Of a DNA stretch of 64,000 bases, positions 59,817-64,000 are shown piece after piece (the stretch's first letter is position 1; each line of letters begins with the position of its first letter). The position numbers were made by a program, and so were the translations under genes. This DNA comes from Pseudomonas sp. Root71 (GTDB lineage Bacteria; Pseudomonadota; Gammaproteobacteria; Pseudomonadales; Pseudomonadaceae). The DNA is taken from the NCBI RefSeq assembly GCF_001429045.1, contig NZ_LMHY01000002.1:124001-188000 (forward strand), given 5' to 3'. The notes beneath the pieces are model-generated. The model did not search any database and had not been told where the DNA came from. It worked only from the letters and a program-made list of their open reading frames with translations.

Positions 59817-60470
59817 ATGATCTCTACCTTGCGACGTGGCCTGTTGGTAATGCTCGCGGTGTTTCCGTTGGTGTCCCATGCCGCAGCGGCGCCTTCGGCG
59901 CACGATCTGGTGCAGGACACAACCAACCGTATGCTCGCGGACCTGGCGGCAAACAAAGAGAAGTACAAGCAGGACCCGCAGGACTTCTATACGGCGCTGG
60001 ACAATATCGTCGGGCCGGTTGTGGATGCCGAGGGTATTTCCAAGAGCATCATGACGGTCAAGTACTCGCGTAAAGCTACGCCTGCGCAGATGAAAACCTT
60101 CGAAGAAAACTTCAAGAAGGGCCTGTTCCAGTTCTATGGCAACGCCTTGCTTGAGTACAACAACCAGGGCATCACCGTTGATCCGGCCAAAGACGAGTCG
60201 GGCGACCGTACCAGCGTCGGTATGACCGTCAAGGGCAGCAGCGGCGCTATCTATCCAGTGTCCTACACGCTGGAAAAGATCAACGGCGAGTGGAAACTGC
60301 GTAACGTCATCATCAACGGCATCAACATCGGCAAACTGTTCCGCGATCAGTTCGCCGATGCGATGCAGCGCAATGGCAATGACCTGGACAAGACCATCAA
60401 CGGTTGGGCCGGGGAAGTCGCCAAGGCCAAGGAAGCCACCGACAACAAGCCAGGGCAGTCAGCCCAATGA
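59817..60470 (+). CDS. mlaC: Periplasmic phospholipid-binding protein MlaC
   Basis: 217 residues: signal peptide (cleavage near SHAAA) and MlaC (Tol_Tol_Ttg2) domain. Shuttles phospholipid between the outer-membrane MlaA complex and MlaD. Its TGA overlaps the mlaB ATG. Confidence 0.94.
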   Translation: MISTLRRGLLVMLAVFPLVSHAAAAPSAHDLVQDTTNRMLADLAANKEKYKQDPQDFYTALDNIVGPVVDAEGISKSIMTVKYSRKATPAQMKTFEENFKKGLFQFYGNALLEYNNQGITVDPAKDESGDRTSVGMTVKGSSGAIYPVSYTLEKINGEWKLRNVIINGINIGKLFRDQFADAMQRNGNDLDKTINGWAGEVAKAKEATDNKPGQSAQ

Positions 60471-60772
60471 GTGAGTCGGCAGTCCAGATGGACGAAGCGG
60501 GCGAGTTGCGACTCAGTGGTGTGCTGGATTACCGCACCGGCCCTGGCCTGCGCGAGCAGGGCAAGGCGCTGATCAAGGCCAGCAAGGCTACGGCGCTGGT
60601 GGTCGATTGCTCGGCGGTGACCAAGTCCAGCAGTGTCGGTTTGTCGTTACTGCTGTGCTTTATCCGCGATGCGCAGGCGGCCGGCAAGGCCCTGAGCATC
60701 CACGGGATGCCGGAAGACATGCGTGAAATCGCTCAGGTCAGTGAGCTGACCGAGCTGTTGGCGCATCACTAA
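60467..60772 (+). CDS. mlaB: STAS-domain protein MlaB
   Basis: 101 residues, one STAS domain (VVDCSAVTKSSSVGLSLLL). Cytoplasmic subunit that stabilises MlaF. ATG at 60467 overlaps mlaC (ATGA). Followed by a terminator-like hairpin. Confidence 0.93.
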   Translation: MSESAVQMDEAGELRLSGVLDYRTGPGLREQGKALIKASKATALVVDCSAVTKSSSVGLSLLLCFIRDAQAAGKALSIHGMPEDMREIAQVSELTELLAHH

Positions 60773-60786
60773 CCCGCATCTATAAG

Positions 60787-60841
60787 GAAGCCCCCCGTCA
60801 GAGTCCTGCTCCGCGGGGTTCGCAGGCGCGGGGCTTTTTTG
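60787..60841 (+). terminator. Rho-independent terminator after mlaB
   Basis: AAGCCCC ... GGGGCTT with inner GC-rich structure and TTTTTT at the exit, 15 bases past the mlaB stop. Confidence 0.75.
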
Positions 60842-60886
60842 TATGATGTCCGACCCGCGCGCACAGGGCGCCGATTGAGGTTGAGC

Positions 60887-62414
<1,528 letters not shown>

Positions 62415-62426
62415 ACCCTGCTGCAT

Positions 62427-62479
62427 GGGCATAAGGACGTGCCCGTTGATTTGTTGAAGTCGAGCCGTTTTCGGCTCGA
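62427..62479 (+). promoter_or_regulatory. Two stem-loops between murA and hisG
   Basis: GGGCA-N8-TGCCC (62427-62444) and the perfect TCGAGCCG-TTTT-CGGCTCGA (62460-62479). Neither has a U-run, so they are not typical terminators. Confidence 0.4.
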
Positions 62480-62539
62480 TGTGTGTCCGGCGCCATTTGC
62501 GACCGGGCATGAGTACCTTGATAAGGACTGACGTTTCCC

Positions 62540-63175
62540 ATGTTGACCATCGCACTGTCCAAGGGCCGCATCCTTGACGACACCCTGCCGCTTCTGGCTG
62601 AAGCGGGCATCGTGCCGACCGAGAATCCGGACAAGAGCCGCAAGCTGATCATTCCCACGACCCAGGAAGATGTACGCCTGCTGATCGTGCGTGCCACCGA
62701 CGTGCCGACTTACGTCGAGCATGGTGCCGCCGACCTCGGTGTCGCCGGTAAAGATGTGCTGATGGAATATGGCGGCCAGGGCCTGTACGAGCCACTGGAC
62801 CTGCAAATTGCCCAGTGCAAGCTGATGACGGCCGGCAAGGTCGGCGCGGTCGAGCCCAAGGGCCGCCTGCGCATCGCCACCAAGTTCGTCAACGTTGCCA
62901 AGCGCTATTACGCTGAACAGGGTCGTCAGGTCGACATCATCAAGCTGTACGGCTCGATGGAGCTGGCACCGCTGATCGGTCTGGCAGACAAGATCATCGA
63001 CGTGGTCGACACCGGTAACACGCTGCGGGCCAACGGCCTGGAGCCACAGGATTTCATTGCTGCCATCAGCTCCCGGCTGATCGTCAACAAAGCTTCGATG
63101 AAGATGCAGCACGCCCGTATCCAGGCGTTGATCGACACCCTGCGCAAGGCAGTGGAGTCTCGACACCGCGGCTGA
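62540..63175 (+). CDS. hisG: ATP phosphoribosyltransferase, short form
   Basis: 211 residues, HisG_S catalytic subunit of the first histidine step. The short form lacks the regulatory C-terminal domain and works with HisZ, encoded elsewhere in pseudomonads. Motifs [10 protein letters not shown] and [13 protein letters not shown] are present. Start ATG after GATAAGGACTG. Confidence 0.96.
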   Translation: MLTIALSKGRILDDTLPLLAEAGIVPTENPDKSRKLIIPTTQEDVRLLIVRATDVPTYVEHGAADLGVAGKDVLMEYGGQGLYEPLDLQIAQCKLMTAGKVGAVEPKGRLRIATKFVNVAKRYYAEQGRQVDIIKLYGSMELAPLIGLADKIIDVVDTGNTLRANGLEPQDFIAAISSRLIVNKASMKMQHARIQALIDTLRKAVESRHRG

Positions 63176-63182
63176 TTCACCT

Positions 63183-63201
63183 GCGCGACGTTAAGTCGCG
63201 C
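63183..63201 (+). promoter_or_regulatory. Stem-loop after hisG
   Basis: GCGCGAC-GTTAA-GTCGCGC, perfect 7-bp stem, eight bases past the hisG stop, without U-run. Confidence 0.4.
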
Positions 63202-63228
63202 CCGTCTATCCGCCTCATAGCCAGAATT

Positions 63229-63278
63229 CTCAGGTGCCCAAGCGGAAACGACTGCTAAGTTAGGGCGCCTGAGTTTTT
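63229..63278 (+). terminator. Terminator-like hairpin between hisG and hisD
   Basis: 11-bp stem (63229-63239 with 63263-63273, one G-T pair), 23-base loop, then TTTTT; 24 bases before the hisD ATG. Confidence 0.55.
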
Positions 63279-63301
63279 GCCATTCCTATGAGGCTCTCGC
63301 T

Positions 63302-64000
63302 ATGACCGCACCGACTGCAATTCGCCGACTCAACGCTGCTGACCCGGATTTCGCGCATCATCTGGATCATCTGCTGAGCTGGGAAAGTGTGTCTGACGAC
63401 TCGGTCAATCAGCGGGTGCTGGACATCATCAAGGCCGTGCGTGAGCGTGGCGACGCGGCACTGGTGGACTTTACCCGCCAGTTCGACGGCCTGGACGTGA
63501 AGTCCATGGCCGACCTGATTCTGCCGCGCGAGCGGCTGGAACTGGCGCTGACCCGCATCTCCGTGCCTCAGCGCGAAGCCCTGGAAGTCGCTGCCGCCCG
63601 TGTGCGCAGCTATCACGAAAAACAGAAGCAGGATTCCTGGAGCTACACCGAGGCCGACGGCACCGTGCTGGGCCAGAAGGTCACGCCGCTGGATCGCGCC
63701 GGCCTGTATGTACCGGGCGGCAAGGCGTCGTACCCGTCGTCGGTGTTGATGAACGCGATTCCGGCCAAGGTCGCCGGCGTGACCGAAGTGGTCATGGTGG
63801 TGCCGACCCCGCGCGGTGAAATCAACGAACTGGTGCTGGCCGCTGCCTGCATCGCCGGCGTCGACCGCGTGTTCACCATCGGTGGCGCTCAAGCCGTTGC
63901 CGCATTGGCTTACGGCACCGAAAGCGTGCCGAAAGTCGACAAGGTCGTCGGCCCGGGCAACATCTATGTCGCTACCGCCAAGCGCCACGTGTTCGGCCAG
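63302..64000 (+). CDS. hisD: Histidinol dehydrogenase (partial, C-terminus outside window)
   Basis: 233 codons up to the right edge. Oxidises histidinol to histidine in two NAD steps. N-terminal helical region and the conserved [19 protein letters not shown] stretch (about residues 134-152) are present; the zinc and base residues lie largely beyond the edge. The ATG at 63302 begins [17 protein letters not shown]. Confidence 0.95.
   Translation, partial: MTAPTAIRRLNAADPDFAHHLDHLLSWESVSDDSVNQRVLDIIKAVRERGDAALVDFTRQFDGLDVKSMADLILPRERLELALTRISVPQREALEVAAARVRSYHEKQKQDSWSYTEADGTVLGQKVTPLDRAGLYVPGGKASYPSSVLMNAIPAKVAGVTEVVMVVPTPRGEINELVLAAACIAGVDRVFTIGGAQAVAALAYGTESVPKVDKVVGPGNIYVATAKRHVFGQ

Noticed and set aside
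62540..63175. HisG of 211 residues as a truncated gene
   Set aside because: This is the normal length of the short HisG form that works with HisZ.

Overview
The window is chromosomal DNA of a fluorescent pseudomonad, most likely the Pseudomonas fluorescens group. The evidence is protein-level recognition of almost every gene, gene orders typical of Pseudomonas (roxSR beside a dpp/OprD cluster; gatBAC facing mreBCD-maf-rng-yhdP-tldD; pmbA, ptsO-rapZ-ptsN-hpf-rpoN-lptBAC-kdsCD; mlaFEDCB-ibaG-murA-hisG-hisD), and the many REP palindromes of the two kinds usual in this group. No phage, insertion sequence, CRISPR array, rRNA or tRNA was seen. Both ends cut genes: a speC-like decarboxylase on the left and hisD on the right.

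Left part (1-7.5 kb): the first 277 codons of a PLP-dependent ornithine/lysine decarboxylase, with a long leader holding a promoter and a terminator-like hairpin; a four-gene osmoprotectant ABC operon on the minus strand; prfC (release factor 3) on the plus strand; and a small secreted acidic protein of unknown function.

Peptide uptake (7.5-18.3 kb): a minus-strand dipeptide locus with three periplasmic binding proteins, an OprD-family porin, two permeases and two ATPases (dppBCDF). Hairpins divide it into several units. Next to it are a SIMPL-domain protein, the RoxSR redox two-component system and an SbmA/YddA-type ABC exporter/importer.

Sugar-acid catabolism (23.5-31.3 kb): a FadR-type GntR regulator, then kdgD, a 2-oxoglutarate semialdehyde dehydrogenase, an MFS hexarate transporter and garD. 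Together they would import galactarate/glucarate and convert galactarate to 2-oxoglutarate. A promoter with a perfect inverted repeat over its -10 lies before kdgD and is a good candidate operator. An AEC-family carrier follows.

Cell envelope and core functions (31.4-64 kb): a PcaC-like protein and a Ca/Na-type antiporter; a short RlpA-like lipoprotein; GatCAB amidotransferase; the MreBCD shape system with Maf, RNase G and YhdP; a nitrilase-fold hydrolase; the TldD/PmbA protease pair with DarP; the nitrogen-PTS genes with RapZ, HPF and RpoN; the LptABC bridge with KdsC/KdsD; the Mla phospholipid transport operon; then IbaG, MurA, HisG and HisD. This is mostly housekeeping DNA. I did not find a clearly new system. 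The observations most worth checking are an apparent AUU start for mreC overlapping a 13-codon ORF, a possible attenuator before speC, phased repeats before the dpp locus, the kdgD operator, and a Glu-to-Gln change at an ion-binding position of the antiporter.
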